NCBI RefSeq assembly: GCF_000372725.1
Contig: NW_005196755.1
Span: forward strand, 40,035 to 104,034
DNA: 64,000 nt
Source: Emiliania huxleyi CCMP1516
Lineage: Eukaryota > Haptophyta > Isochrysidales > Noelaerhabdaceae
Direction of reading: 5' to 3'
Positions within the stretch are counted from its first letter, which is position 1. Each line of letters opens with the position of its first letter. This document shows positions 43,443 through 54,100 of the stretch, in pieces. The position numbers and the translations under genes are program-made. The notes below the pieces were generated by a model that was not told where the DNA came from, ran no database searches, and was given only the letters and a program-made list of their open reading frames with translations.

Positions 43443-44040
43443 CGCAGCCGACCCGCGAGGAGCTCTTCAACCTGCGGTTCAGGGGGGACGTCGCGGCGAG
43501 GCAGCGCACGCTGCCGTGCCTCCACTGCGGGCGCGCCCCACCTCGCAATCGAGTATGCGGTGCGACCGGTCGGGTGGGACCGCGAGTGGGCGAGGCGGGG
43601 GGGGGCTTACCGCTCTCACGTTGTGCCGGTCTGCGCGGCGCAGAAAGGGACCCGTCGTCCCCGTCGTCGAGGCGAGTGCACCGCCTCTTAGACGTCCGCT
43701 CGCGAAGCGCACCTGTTCAACCCGGACACACCACCCTGTAGGAGCATGAGGGCGTGCGGCTGCACCTCTCGAAGCGCAGCGCGACCGGCTACGAGGGGGT
43801 GTACCAGCGCGGGCGACGCTTTACGGCCGAAAAGCATGGCAAATCCCTGGGCTCCTACGACACCGCCGTGGAGGCGGCGGTGGTGTACGCGCACGCCAAG
43901 GCGAACGCTTGCCGGCAGGACGTATTAATAATTATTAACTTTGCTCAAGCCTCTCCTTGTCGTTAGGTGCGCCGGAGGGCGGCGAGCCCCACGTCCCATC
44001 TTGCGCAGCACGAACAAGCACTCCTGCCTTACCCGCCCTC
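43443..44040 (+). CDS. AP2-domain protein, copy A (partial)
   Basis: Right of the gap a coding-like piece (QPTREELFNLRFRGDVAARQ, CLHCGRAPP) is followed by an intron ending at a TAG at 43739-43741 and an exon with a plant-type AP2 DNA-binding core: EHEGVRLHLSKRSATGYEGV, YQRGRRFTAEKHGKSLGSYD, TAVEAAVVYAHAKANACRQ. The YEGV...G.Y.T...AA..YA pattern is diagnostic. The AP2 fold binds DNA with its three-stranded sheet. The rest of the gene is beyond the gap or unresolved. Confidence 0.7.
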
Positions 44041-44801
44041 CTAGGCGCCCACTTGCCCCGCCACACACACACACACACACCCACCCCAACGGGACCTCAT
44101 ATGATTGTTACTTACTGATGACTGATTATTCCTTCTTCTGTCACCTGGCGGTCATGGTTGCCCTGTGAGTGGGCGTCACATTACTTTCGAGTTTAGGGGT
44201 TAATCCTTCCCCCTCTGCAGGCACTCACACTCGCGGGCGACTTATATCCACACTACCTCACTCGCTCCTTTTTCCGTTCAGGCTTCCGCTGCCTCCGCGC
44301 CCGCCGAGCAGTAAGCCCCCCCCCCCCCTCTCTCCGTGCCTCGCCCTGCCCTGCCCCCTTCCTGCGCACGCCCGCTGCCCCGCTGTGGACACCTGCGCCC
44401 CTCCTCGCACGCGAGGAGGGGCACCCCCGCCTCAGCTTCGCGGTGCACAGAGTCGGGTGGGGGGGTGGGGGTGTGGTGGGGGGGGGGGAGAGGGGGGGGG
44501 GGGAGGGGAGGGGCGACGGGGGGTTGATGGGGGGGGGTGGGTCCGGGGGGGGGGGGCGGGGGGGGGGGGGGGGGGGGGGGTGCGGGGCGGCCGGCTCGGT
44601 TGCTTCGGGGGGGGGGGGGGGGGGTGGCGGGGGGGGGGAAGGCGGGGGGGGGGGGGGGAGGGGACGGGTCGGGGGGGGGGGGGGTAGGAGGGGGGCGCGG
44701 GCATCGTGGGAGGGAGCGGGGGGGCGGGCGGTATGGATTGGCGTAGCGGAAGTGGCGCGCGCGTGACTTCTCCGATAGGACTCCTTTGGGGTGGGGGGGG
44801 G
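44041..44801. other. Intervening sequence with an extreme G-run region
   Basis: 44455-44720 is almost pure G with scattered other bases, on the plus strand. Apparent frames here are poly-Gly/poly-Pro artefacts. The base calls are probably unreliable. Confidence 0.6.
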
Positions 44802-45340
44802 GGGGGGGGCTTACCGCTCTCACGTTGTGCCGGTCTGCGCGGCGCAGAAAGGGACCCGTCGTCCCCGTCGTCGAGGCGAGTGCACCGCCTCTTAGACGTC
44901 CGCTCGCGAAGCGCACCTGTTCAACCCGGACACACCACCCTGTAGGAGCATGAGGGCGTGCGGCTGCACCTCTCGAAGCGCAGCGCGACCGGCTACGAGG
45001 GGGTGATCCAGAGCGGGCCACGCTTTCTGGCCAGACACGATAACAAGTCCCTCGGAACTTTCAACACCGCCGTGGAGGCGGCGGTGGTGTACGCGCACGC
45101 CAAGGCAAACGCTTGCCGGCAGGACGTATTAATAATTATTAATTTTGATCAACCCTCTCCTTGTCGTTAGGTGCGCCGGAGGGCGGCGAGCCCCACGTCC
45201 CATCTTGCGCAGCACGAACAAGCACTCCTGCCTTACCCGCCCTCCTAGGCGCCCACTTGCCCCGCCACACACACACACACACACACCCCAACGGGACCTC
45301 ACTTTGATAATTACTGATGACTGATTATTCCTTCCCGTGC
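44802..45340 (+). CDS. AP2-domain exon, copy B (tandem duplicate)
   Basis: A second copy of about 500 bp, 1197 bp downstream of copy A, including upstream intron, AP2 exon and downstream intron. The AP2 core is SKRSATGYEGV, IQSGPRFLARHDNKSLGTFN, TAVEAAVVYAHAKANACRQ. Flanks are nearly identical to copy A, the central part is not. It could be a second AP2 domain of one protein or a duplicated exon. Confidence 0.65.
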
Positions 45341-45344
45341 CTAG

Positions 45345-46670
45345 GGGGGGGCATGCCTGATGCCTGCTGGCGACTGGTGCAAGGACAGCGCCGTCCAGAT
45401 CCTGTGCAAGGACACCAAGGCTCGCCCGTCGTGCTCCTACCACCAGCTGTGAATATCCTCATCTCCACTCATGCCGGCTGTGAATAGGCTTCAGACCAGC
45501 TGTGCAAGTTGCTGGCCAACAAGGCTGTCGTTGCAGCCGATGGCGGCACCAGCAGCACGATGGTCATCGACGCCACCGACACGAGCTCACAGCTGCACCT
45601 CGACGACAAGCAGAGGAGGGCACTTCTCGGCTGGCACGAAAAGGTAGTTAATGAGTCGGCACAGCACATGCACACACACTCTAGTACTAAAGTCAAGCCT
45701 CGGCCTCTAACGGACCCTTCCTGGGCCTCTCCTGCAGGCCCCATGTGCACTGGCCTGGGCTGCATCTACCTACACTACTCGTCAGATCTGATTAACCCAC
45801 CCAGGTTGTCAGCCTCAACTCTCCGAAAACCTTTGGTGACAAGCACTCCAAGATCATTGAGGAGGGCTCAGCAGAGCACAGGGAGCTGTGGGAGATCCTT
45901 GAGCCCGTCTTCAGCAAGCTGGGCTTGAAGCTCTTCGCCGCAAACGCACGCCAAGCTGCCCCCGTGGCGGCCCAAGTACGTCCCACACTAATTCTCAATC
46001 AATGTTTTGCTAGGTGACCACGCTCGCTGTGAATGCTGCCTGGCTGCAGGTAAAAACAATTGTTTCTTATTTGATGCAGGCCATCCTCTACCCCGATGGC
46101 CAGCTGAGCTTCATCTACCCCCACATGGATGCGCACCACAAATTCCGGGAGCGCCTCACGGTCGTGCTCGAGCTACAGCCCAGCAGTCTCGCGGGTGAGT
46201 CACTGCACTTTTGCGTCGGCGGCGAGGAGCTGCGAGTGCCCTCAGCAGGAGACAGAAAGCAGCAGCTCGTCACGGCCACACAGCCACCGTTTGAGGCCAT
46301 GTCTCGCAGCTGATATTCTCCTCAGAGTTTGAGCCTGCTGTGAATAGGTGTCGACATCAGGCGGCATGGCGCAGCACTACGCGCTGCTGTCGGGCAAGGG
46401 TGGAGCGCGCCGCTCGCTCGCGCTCTTCCTTTATCTGGTCGAGTTTGAGGAGGACCTCAAGCTGGGCGAGTGTGCAGCTGGCACATTCCCATCGGGCGGC
46501 CTACAGGTATCACAATTCATAGACACTGGACTCATGATTGCATCAACTATTCAGATCATGCTGGAGCATGCGCCCTGCAGCCAGCACTGGGTGCGGGAAG
46601 CACGCCATGGCCTCCAATTAATTAATTTTGATTAATTAATTTTAATTCATTAATAGGCACTTTGAGCCGG
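45345..46670 (+). CDS. Unknown multi-exon protein
   Basis: Exons that join: about 45487-45642 (SDQLCKLLANKAVVAADGGT, LHLDDKQRRALLGWHEK), about 45806-45975 (VVSLNSPKTFGDKHSKIIEE, LWEILEPVFSKLGLKLFAAN), 46015-46050 and 46080-46195 (AILYPDGQLSFIYPHMDAHH, RERLTVVLELQPSSLA) and 46349-46507 (GGMAQHYALLSGKGGARRSL, LFLYLVEFEEDLKLGECAAG). An earlier exon (WCKDSAVQILCKDTK) precedes. The introns are more AT-rich than those elsewhere in the window, and several acceptors end GCTGTGAATAG. I do not recognise the family; it may continue the AP2 gene. Confidence 0.5.
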
Positions 46671-46724
46671 CATCACAATGGATGAAACCACACACACACA
46701 CACACTCATGAGCTCATGGTAGGC

Positions 46725-47636
46725 CCTCCATGACGCTCGCGTGGAGCGAACGCTCAGCACAGAGTGCAAGGTCGAGCTTGAGCCATCCTCCTGCAAGGTC
46801 AAGGAGGAGATCATGCAGTTGGCGGGGGAGGGGGGCAGAGAGCGGGGGAGGGGGCCTGCTGGTGGGAGGCGGCCCACTCCCTTTGTCTCCACGCTGGGCA
46901 GCGAGACGATGCTGAGGCAGCACGCATCGATGTCCGAAGCTTGAGCTTCCATTCTACCTTAGGCATGAGCCTATCACAACTAAGTGCTAACTAATGCATG
47001 TGGTAGGATAAGGCAGGGCACCGCAGCGACAAGCTTGGGACGTGAAGCCTGGGAGGCGCTTGGCGACCGCCTGGCGGCTGACAGGCGGCGCTGGCAGGCA
47101 GAACACCTTGAGGCGCAGTGCGAGCTCGAGCGCGATCGCGCCGCAAGGCGGTACGTTCGCCAAGTCTACTACAGGCGAGGCCCCTCAATATTATTAATCT
47201 CAGCACTCATTTCTCTTCATTAGAGAGGCTTGTATTTTAAGAATTCTACTTCATTATCACTTCATCGTGTTAGGTGCATTGCTGCTGCTATTACTTGAAT
47301 AGTAGTTGATATTGTTGTACTACGAAATTACTACTTTGCGCTAGGCGCGAGGGTGACTTCGCGACCTTAGTCGAGTACAACGACTACTTGGAAAAGGTGG
47401 AGTCGCTGGTCGCAAGCCTCATTGAGGGGGGCGAGGAGGCGGAGAAGGCAATGTCGTTTTTGCAGTCACTCGCCGAGACAGAGAAGATCACTAGCGCCAC
47501 CAAGAGATGTGAGGATCTGAGTGATATGAGGAGTGCAGTGAGCAAGGAGAGCAAGGCGAGCAAGCGCGGGAAGAGGAGCAGAGGAGCAGGGACGAAGGCG
47601 AGAGAGACACTCCGGGAGGAGTATGGATGGGTTTGA
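46725..47636 (+). CDS. MAT1-like protein (CDK-activating-kinase assembly factor domain)
   Basis: The best piece is the exon at 47344-47636: REGDFATLVEYNDYLEKVES-LVASL, which closely follows the MAT1 signature [20 protein letters not shown]. It is preceded by an alpha-helical exon at about 47010-47150 (WEALGDRLAADRRRWQAEHL, EAQCELERDRAARR) and possibly VERTLSTECKVELEPSSCKV at 46739. The tail is Lys/Arg/Ser-rich (SKESKASKRGKRSRGAG) and ends EEYGWV. MAT1 joins CDK7 and cyclin H in TFIIH. No RING finger, normally at the MAT1 N-terminus, is visible, so this could be a paralogue or have unseen exons. Confidence 0.45.
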
Positions 47637-50183
47637 CTAGGCCCAGCTTGGCGTCTCCTGCTCAGGCAATATCTAGCCGAGAATGACACACTGCTTGATC
47701 CTCTGGCCCTTCACACCAACACGCCCACCGTCACACACCCCACTGGTAGCGCTCTACTGAGCCGCGGCCATCATGAAGTTGGGGTCCCCACCGCCATGTC
47801 CAATCACAAATAATCGGCCACAAACAATTGGCTTCTTCATGAATAATCTGCCTCACACTATTCATGTGTCTTCCTTAGGTGCGCGTCAAAACCCCGCTAT
47901 TTTTTTGGGAGACCGACACACCACCAAAAACTGTTACAGAGTGTTGGCAAGTCAGCAGGCAGCACCAGCGACCGCCACCTGCCTTACCATGCCTCGTCAC
48001 AAAAGTGCTCTCTCCCAATATCAGATATCACGCCCCGACGGCACTTGGAAGCACACACACTCTGCGCCGATCATTCTCCTCGGTCCGCAGTCGGTGTTCT
48101 CGCCCGAACACGAAAGACACACACTCGCCAGCGGCGGTCAGAGCAGGCAGGCATGTGAGGCTCAGAGAGCACCGACAGCACTCAGGTGTGGTTTTGGTAA
48201 TCTCAGGCAGGGCTGGCCCACAAGCAAGGCCGGTAGACCTGTATCACACAGCCAGTGGTATATCGACAGGCATATCAATTTCAGAGTGTGGCAGAAGCAT
48301 GATTAAATCAATTAGGTTGCACGGAGGGCGCGAGTGGCTGGTATCTGTGATCTCTCTCAGCTCATCTGGGTGATCGCGACTAATCTCAGCTAATCTCGTT
48401 ATATAAACAGGCAGCCGAGGTGGGAGTGTGTGTGGCCCGGGACCCGGTCCTGGTGCGAGGAATAGCAGCCAACCAGCACCATGCTGTGTTCGTCAGCCTG
48501 TGAGCATGCTGCCACAGTCAGGAGTGACAGAAAGAAGGTGTCTTTGCAGTGTCTCTCAGAGGGCGTCTCTGCTCTGTGTCTCTCTGCTGTGTCTTTCGGA
48601 AGTGTCTCGGCAGGGTTGTCCCACACATAAATGCCGAGCTTTCGGTGGTCGTGTGGCCGTAGCTCGCACTGCAGAGCAGCCGCCGGCCACAGAGCAACGG
48701 ACAGGTACAGTTGCAGACCACCGCAACGAATGCAATCAACTCCTTGTCCAAGCCTCCGGAATGGTCGGGCAATGATGGCCGTGCCGGCGCCCACGTCGTC
48801 TCCAACACCAGAAGGCCCGCGAGCAGGCAAAAGGACACACACACACATGGTTGACAAGCGGGCCGACCCCACCGCCGCGTGCACGCTGCGCACCCCCTGT
48901 AGGGCGCGAGCCGAGACACGAGATGTCACCTCATCTGATAAGCACCGCTCACGGTCGGCGGTGCAGTGCTTGAACACTGGATGATACGGCATTCGGGACG
49001 TTTGGACATACGACCGCCGAGGCGAGAATGTCACAAGAGGAGAATGTGACACGCGGCGAGACGTCCGGTCGGGGCCCTTCGGCTGCCCGTCCTTGTAAAG
49101 AATAGAGAAAACCGAACGCCCTCGACTGCGAGGCGGGTAATTGAGAATTTCAGAACAAAAGCCGGTCTCGCACGCACGATTTACACGACAGACAAGGCGC
49201 AGACAATAGTGGATAGAAGCCGTCGTCCTCACCACAGAAGCAGATGTGAGCGTCATGATTTCTTGTTGGTTTCCGAAAATCTCTCTCTCAGAAGCAGTCG
49301 TCAGACTTCCAATCTCAGAGAGAGTTTTTCAATCTCAGCGGGGAATGGTCCAATCCGTGAGCACCGTGAGGGAGATCTGAGCAGCTCTATCCAGGGCGAG
49401 CCCGTCATAATTATTATTGTTATGATATTAGCAGAGCAGAGCATGGTGCGTGAGAGGTGAGTCGCAGCTCCGCCCAAGAGGGAATCTTATACATCATATC
49501 CGATCTGAGAGAGAGAGATTTTGTATCCTCTCTGGTCTCGTGGCGCGCCTCCCAGGCCCGCCGCAGCGGTCCCGTGGGTATCCATATCGGTCCACGGGCT
49601 GGCCCTGGGCACATTTACAATGGGAAACCCTTGTTTCCTAGTCACTCGGTCCCCCAACGGAAGAGGCCTCTCTCCTATTGCCTATTGGAACAATCCAACA
49701 TCAGATTTGCCTCGTGCGTCCCTTTTTGAGCCGGAAAGCTATTTTTCTTTTGGGTCCTATGGGCACCCTAGTACGTCCATAGCTCCGTTTGAGGCCGGGT
49801 TCTTCGGCATGGGATCTGCGAGCTCGCTGGCCTCGTGTCGCAAGCACCGATGCGGGGTGATGAAGGGTCTCCCGGAGTTGCCGGTAAGAAATTCGACACC
49901 GGCGTTTTTTCGGCGGCATATAGGCGACAGCCGCCAGTGACCTGCCGAACCCTCCGACTCCGCTCCCCCGATTCCCAAGACTCCAGCTGAAGACTCTCGG
50001 CTTTAAAATCTGTTCTTCTTGAAAGAAAAACACGCGCGCTTGTGGCTTGAGCAGGCGGCAAGGTCTATAGCGACAACGACGGCATCCTCGACTCCGGGAA
50101 TGGAGCACTTGGAGTGCGGTTATCAACCTCACGCCCAGGACCAGCTCAGGAATGAATGACTGTTTGGCAATTTTTTGTTTTTG
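47637..50183. other. Long interval without a supported gene
   Basis: Around 47770-47880 there are AT-rich patches (CAAATAATCGGCC, CAAACAATTGGC). 49240-49530 is rich in GAGAGAGA and CTCTCTCT. A minus-strand open frame covers 48399-49256 but its peptide has no recognisable domain and unusual residue use. I see nothing supportable. Confidence 0.35.
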
Positions 50184-51527
50184 ATGGCCTCCCACCGCAT
50201 CGGCGCCCGCCTCGCGGGCCTCTCGCCGGAGCTGCTCCTCGCAATCATCAAGGAGCAGGGCCCCTCACGCTCGCAGCTGTGCGCCATCATCGAGGCGCAG
50301 GCGGGCGCGAGCGACGCCGCGCTATGGCGCGAGCGACGCCGCGCTATGGCCTCCCACCGCATCGGCGCCCGCCTCGCGGGCCTCTCGGCGGAGCTGCTCC
50401 TCGCAATCATCAAGGAGCAGGGCCCCTCACGCTCGCAGCTGTGCGCCATCATCGAGGCGCAGGCGGGCGCGAGCGACGCCGCGCTACGCGTGGCGGAGGA
50501 GCACGCCGCTCGGCTCGTGGAGCAGCACGAGTGGATCCTCTCCGAGGTCCTCCTCTCGCCGGACCTCGCCCCGCACATCCTCGCCCAGCTGCCGACCACG
50601 GAGCACGCCGTCAAGAAGACGTGCCGCGCGTGGCGCCGCGGCTGGAAGGAGACGCTGAAGAAGCGCGAGAGGCCGCGCCTGCTCGTGTTCGGCGGCCACG
50701 GCAGCGAGGGTGAGACTGTCAACTCGCTGGAGCGGTACGACGCGTCCACAAACGAGTGGGCGGAGGAGGCTGTGGCGCCGATGCTGACGGCACGAGGGGA
50801 AGCCCGCATGGCGGCACTCGACGGCAAGCTGTACGCTGTTGGCGGGTACGACGACGACAGGCTCACCTCGGTGGAGCGGTACGTTCCCGCGACGAACACG
50901 TGGGAAGCGGTGGCGCCGATGGCGGCAGCGCGGCACTCTCACGGCGTAGCGGTGCTCGACGGCAAGCTGTACGCTGTGGGCGGGTACGGCGGCGACGGCG
51001 GCACCCTCAGCTCAGTCGAGCGGTACGACCCCGCGCCAAACGCGTGGGAGGCGGTGGCGCCGATGGCGGCAGGGCGAGCTGTTGTCGGCATGGCGGTGCT
51101 GGACGGCAAGCTCTATGCTGTCGGAGGCTACAACAACGACGAAGGCTACCTCAGCTCGGTGGAGCGGTACGACCCGACAGAGAACGCGTGGGAGGAGGTG
51201 GCGCCGATGGCGGCGGCGCGGAACTCTCACGCCGTGGCGGTGCTCGACGGCAAGCTGTACGCTGTGGGAGGCCAGAACTACGGCCTCCTCAGCTCGGTCG
51301 AGCGGTACGACCCGGCGACGAACGCGTGGGAGGCGGTGGCGCCGATGGCGGAGGCTCGCGCAATCCTCGGAGCTGCGGCGCTCGATGGCAAGCTATACGC
51401 TGTGGGCGGGTACGACGAGGACGAGGCCCTCAGCTCGCTTGAGCGATACGACCCCGCGACGAACGCGTGGGAGGCGGCTGCGCCGTTGACGACCGCACGA
51501 TCTTTTCATGGCATCACCGTGGCGTAG
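50184..51527 (+). CDS. Kelch-repeat protein with duplicated F-box-like N-terminus
   Basis: Intronless frame of 447 residues from ATG at 50184. The N-terminus contains two near-identical copies of MASHRIGARLAGLS-ELLLAI followed by SRSQLCAIIEAQAGASDAAL, then a helical region (LSPDLAPHILAQLPTTEHAV, KKTCRAWRRGWKE) that looks like an F-box-type helical bundle. Six kelch repeats follow, each with the form SSVERYDPATNAWEAVAPMA then LDGKLYAVGGY, enough for one beta-propeller. F-box/kelch proteins usually recruit substrates to SCF ubiquitin ligases; that role is inferred. The repeats are highly alike at DNA level, suggesting recent amplification. Confidence 0.85.
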   Translation: MASHRIGARLAGLSPELLLAIIKEQGPSRSQLCAIIEAQAGASDAALWRERRRAMASHRIGARLAGLSAELLLAIIKEQGPSRSQLCAIIEAQAGASDAALRVAEEHAARLVEQHEWILSEVLLSPDLAPHILAQLPTTEHAVKKTCRAWRRGWKETLKKRERPRLLVFGGHGSEGETVNSLERYDASTNEWAEEAVAPMLTARGEARMAALDGKLYAVGGYDDDRLTSVERYVPATNTWEAVAPMAAARHSHGVAVLDGKLYAVGGYGGDGGTLSSVERYDPAPNAWEAVAPMAAGRAVVGMAVLDGKLYAVGGYNNDEGYLSSVERYDPTENAWEEVAPMAAARNSHAVAVLDGKLYAVGGQNYGLLSSVERYDPATNAWEAVAPMAEARAILGAAALDGKLYAVGGYDEDEALSSLERYDPATNAWEAAAPLTTARSFHGITVA

Positions 51528-51990
51528 GGTTCTCTGGAGGGAGAGGAAGCAAGGACTTTCCATTCCTTCGCCAGTGTGCCGGAGGGAGAGCCGGAGTGAG
51601 GTATCAGCAGGTATCTAGCAGGATCCCAGACAGAGTCGTGTGCGTCGTAGAGGTGTGGTTTGTCGTTCTGGAAAGCGACGAGTGCCCACTTGATCCGCTC
51701 GCTGACCCGACACCGCGATCGGTCAGTCGTCAGTCGAGAGCCGCCAGCCGAAATCAGTCGAGATCAGTCGAGATCAGCCAAAAGCTTGAGACGTGAGATT
51801 AGGAGCAGCTCACGAGTCAGGACCCGAGGGACCATCCATGATTGTGGAAGACGGCTAAAAGTGCTAGTTCCCCATCGGGAGAGGACGACCCCGGCTAGTC
51901 GCCGACCACACCCACAAAGAACCCTGCACAAGGATCGCAAGGGCGGGGACCTGTTCCCTTTTACCCACCTCTAGTATTTATTTACTTGGG
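51528..51990. other. Intergenic between convergent genes
   Basis: Contains GAGATCAGTCGA repeats (51750-51785) and no gene. Confidence 0.4.
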
Positions 51991-53951
51991 CTAGCCTTGG
52001 CAGGGCTGCGGATTCCCCGGCAAACCCACGACCGGGTGCGAAGCGGCAAGATGCGCCTCGAGCAGGCCAATGACGGCCTTCGCAGCCGCACAGTCGCGAT
52101 CCTCCGACCTCATCATCTCGAGCAGCGACTCACCTTTGTAAGGCGTCGTCGCGTCCGCCCCTGCCTCGAGAAGCGCCTTGACACACCCCGTCGCGCACCG
52201 TCTGCACGCGATCCAAAGGCAAGGCTCGCCCTCCGGCGACTTGACCCCTAGCGAGGCTCCGTCCTTGAGGAGCCGCCTGACCTCCTCCTCCCCTGGCCTG
52301 TGCTCGCACGCATAAGCGAGCGCGGCGCTCAGCCTGTACCGCCGCGCCTCATCCGCCAAAGCGCGCAACGCCGCGGCCGTCGTGTACTTGACGGTCGGGG
52401 GGCGCACCCTCATCAAAACAGGCAAGTAAGAGGGGTATGGCCCGCGCGGAATCCACTTGCCCATACTCAAATTCCGGTTAGGCAACGGCGGATTCACCAG
52501 TGCGGCGGGCTTGCGTCCAGTAGGGGAGATGTAGCCATCGTCGAGCTTCGTCTTGTCGAGCGGCCGCGACGACGCGGCGGCGGCGGCGTCTCGCTGCGGC
52601 ACTTCCGTCACGATCTCGTCGAACTCGCCGGGGGACACGCAGAGCCACGCACACAGCTCGATGGGCGCATCAGCAGAGGTCGCCGTAGGGAAGAGCCGCC
52701 GCAGCTGGAGTGGGAGAGGGATGCCCTGGCGCAGCGCGTCCATCTGAGCCGCCATGCCGACGCTCGCGCAAAAGTCGGGCGTGTCCGCGCGCGCCGCCCA
52801 CCGCCGGTGCACCAGCGTGACAAACTTGAGCAGCTGCGACTTGTGCACCGTCCACGTCGGCCCGCCCGGCAGCACCGCCTCGACGACCGCGTACGTGCCG
52901 CTCGCGCCAAAGACGGGCGGCACGTGGTGAACGACCTCGGTCACGATGACCGGGTAGCGGTGCCACGGGTGGGCGGGCGGGTCGAGTGAGGGCGGCTTCC
53001 GGAAGAGCGTGCCGTTCACCTTGTGGGGCTTATTCGGCCGTTTGAGGTGCGGCGCCTCCGAGACCCAGGCGATGAGGCCCGGGAACGGCCTGCTCGTCGG
53101 GCACGAGTGCTCCGGCCTCTCCACGTCTCCCCCGCGCGGCCTCTTTGGCGCCATCTGCCCTTGGTTGTCCGCGCCGCGCGCGCGCGCCTTGCCCCTGCTT
53201 GGCTGGTGGTACGGGGGGTGGTACTGTCCCTGCCGAGTCGAGAGGGGAGCGGAGGTGCGATAGGCGCGGGGGGGGGGGGGGGGAGATCGGGCGGCGCACG
53301 TTGGGCATGGCCTTTTGGAGGCCCATTCTGGCCTCCTCGTTGCTGAGGCACGTCGGCACGATCGGCCGGCATTCGCCGACCTTGATCCACTTGCCGTCCG
53401 AGCGAGGCCGGTTTGTAACCGGGCACGTGTCCGAGGCGAGCATCGAGACGGGCAGCATGGCGACCTCCGGCGAGTAGAACACGTCGAAGCTCTCGTTCCC
53501 CCGTGCCAACGTGCACCGACGCGAGCCCGTCCTCGGGAAGGGCTTCCCCTCCAGCGGCTCGTCGGGCACCACGTAGGTCTCGAACAGCTCGTACTCTCGC
53601 ACGCCGGACTGCCAGCCGCAAATCGTGCTGTGAATCTGCCAGGAGGAGAGCGTTTCGGGCGGCGAGCGGTTCGGCACTGCAGTGGAGCGGGTGGGCGGGC
53701 GGGCCGGGGCCGCGCGCAGCGCAGCGGCGCACCTCAAGCACAGCGGCGGTGTAGGATCCCCACGACCTGCCGACGAGCGAGCGGAACGCGTCGAGCTTGG
53801 CCTCTGTCCCGTCCGGGTTGATCGCGACGCACGTCGTCTGGCCGTAAACGAAGTACTCGGCACAGAGGATCTCCAGGACCACGAGCCGTCCTCCGTGCCA
53901 CGGGAAGTGGGGCAGCCTGCGCAGCGTGCACTCGATCTTTGGAGGCCGCAT
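51991..53951 (-). CDS. Ankyrin-repeat protein with unknown N-terminal domain
   Basis: First exon from Met at 53951: MRPPKIECTLRRLPHFPWHG, ILCAEYFVYGQTTCVAINPD, AFRSLVGRSWGSYTAAV. A second exon (about 53250-53640) has STICGWQSGVREYELFETYV, FDVFYSPEVAMLPVSMLASD and NEEARMGLQKAMPNVRRPIS. The third (51991 to about 53240) is in frame through GQYHPPYHQPSRGKARAR into MAPKRPRGGDVERPEHSCPT, with GTYAVVEAVLPGGPTWTVHK and, near the C-terminus, ankyrin repeats (LAYACEHRPGEEEVRRLLKD, PCLWIACRRCATGCVKALLE-AGADATTPYKGESLLEMM). The N-terminal region is not recognised. The third exon could instead be a separate gene starting at 53154, but the in-frame lead-in favours one gene. Confidence 0.7.
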
Positions 53952-54005
53952 CTGTGTATCTCACGCGCAACTTTCTTTGTTCCCTCGAAAGTGTGGTGGT
54001 GGTGG

Positions 54006-54100
<95 letters not shown>

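Noticed and set aside
42353-43749. Long open frames spanning the N stretch
   Set aside because: Their length comes from the 830-base assembly gap, not from sequence.
48399-49256. 285-codon minus-strand open frame as a gene
   Set aside because: No domain, hydrophobic pattern or low-complexity signature typical of local genes, and no intron, while GC-rich DNA yields such frames by chance.
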